Positions 63,870 through 64,000 of a stretch of DNA of 64,000 bases are shown in pieces (within the stretch, counting starts at the first letter, position 1; every line of letters starts with the position of its first letter). The notes beneath the pieces were generated by a model. The model had not been told where the DNA came from. It saw only the letters and a list, made by a program, of their open reading frames with translations, and made no database searches. The DNA is from Haloarcula halophila (GTDB taxonomy: Archaea > Halobacteriota > Halobacteria > Halobacteriales > Haloarculaceae), in NCBI RefSeq assembly GCF_029278565.1, contig NZ_CP119559.1:2170001-2234000 (forward strand). Reading direction: 5' to 3'. The position numbers and the translations under genes were made by a program.

Positions 63870-64000
63870 CTGTTGACAGGGCGGCGCGACACCCGCGGGA
63901 AAGCGCAGCGGTGAACGCAGTGAGCCGCGAGCAAGGGACGCCCGAAGCCACGGGGGCGGAACGCCCGCGGAAGAGGCGGACGATTCGAGCATCGGGGGAA
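63870..64000. other. G+C-rich non-coding tail with hairpin-like sequence
   Basis: The last 131 bases have no credible gene. They contain short inverted stretches such as GCGG...CCGC around 63910-63932 and CGCCC/GGGCG pairs around 63940-63978. They could be another repeat family or the flank of a gene beyond the edge. They do not contain the boxes of the repeat found at 5.4 and 48.9 kb. Confidence 0.35.

Noticed and set aside
63839-63934. Upstream extension of aRF1
   Set aside because: The TATA box at 63861-63868 lies inside the extension, and the family starts at MSEQEQDQ.

Overview
The window is chromosomal DNA of a halophilic archaeon (class Halobacteria). The signs are high G+C, very acidic proteins, archaeal TATA boxes about 27 bases before many start codons (leaderless transcripts), and archaeal marker genes: A-type ATP synthase, aRF1, eIF6, L39e/L31e, CarS, Taw1 and PitA. 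The retinal protein reads like the proton-pumping cruxrhodopsin/bacteriorhodopsin I of Haloarcula, so family Haloarculaceae is the best guess. I see no tRNA or rRNA gene, no CRISPR array, no insertion sequence and no phage.

Layout. 1-5331: a galactoside-use operon (ABC importer end, galactonate dehydratase, SDR dehydrogenase, GH42 beta-galactosidase). 5418-5584: a structured repeat. 5585-9189: NifU-like protein, DUF5783, a small membrane protein, a DHH/RecJ-like nuclease and PspA. 9190-15461 (minus strand): an ABC importer operon that also carries a metallophosphoesterase and probably an MFS transporter. 15591-18270: hemC-sumT-hemD. 18333-21422: small proteins, Taw1 and a bacterio-opsin-activator-type HTH regulator. 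21438-30725 (minus strand): a nine-gene operon for a [NiFe] hydrogenase (small subunit, large subunit, maturation protease, HypC, D, E, A, B, F). 31214-33664: ribK-ribB and ilvE, the latter behind a 24-codon leader ORF. 33710-47661: mixed housekeeping genes, including DUF502, proline dehydrogenase, CarS, PitA, IscU, SufS, DUF424, TPR, ThpR and ZIP. 47786-48881: rpl39e-rpl31e-eif6, followed by two more copies of the structured repeat. 50083-60095: the A1Ao ATP synthase cluster H-I-K-E-C-F-A-B-D, with a bacteriorhodopsin gene between atpB and atpD. 60190-63838: a REC-PAS-PAS histidine kinase, DUF6276 and aRF1.

How the parts fit. The window holds three inputs to membrane energy: a hydrogenase complete in its maturation set, a light-driven proton pump with every key pump residue, and the ATP synthase that would use the gradient, with the pump gene inside the synthase cluster. 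The hydrogenase and the rhodopsin-in-ATPase arrangement are the most notable systems here. The three-copy repeat, whose stems differ completely in sequence but pair at the same places, is the most notable non-coding structure.
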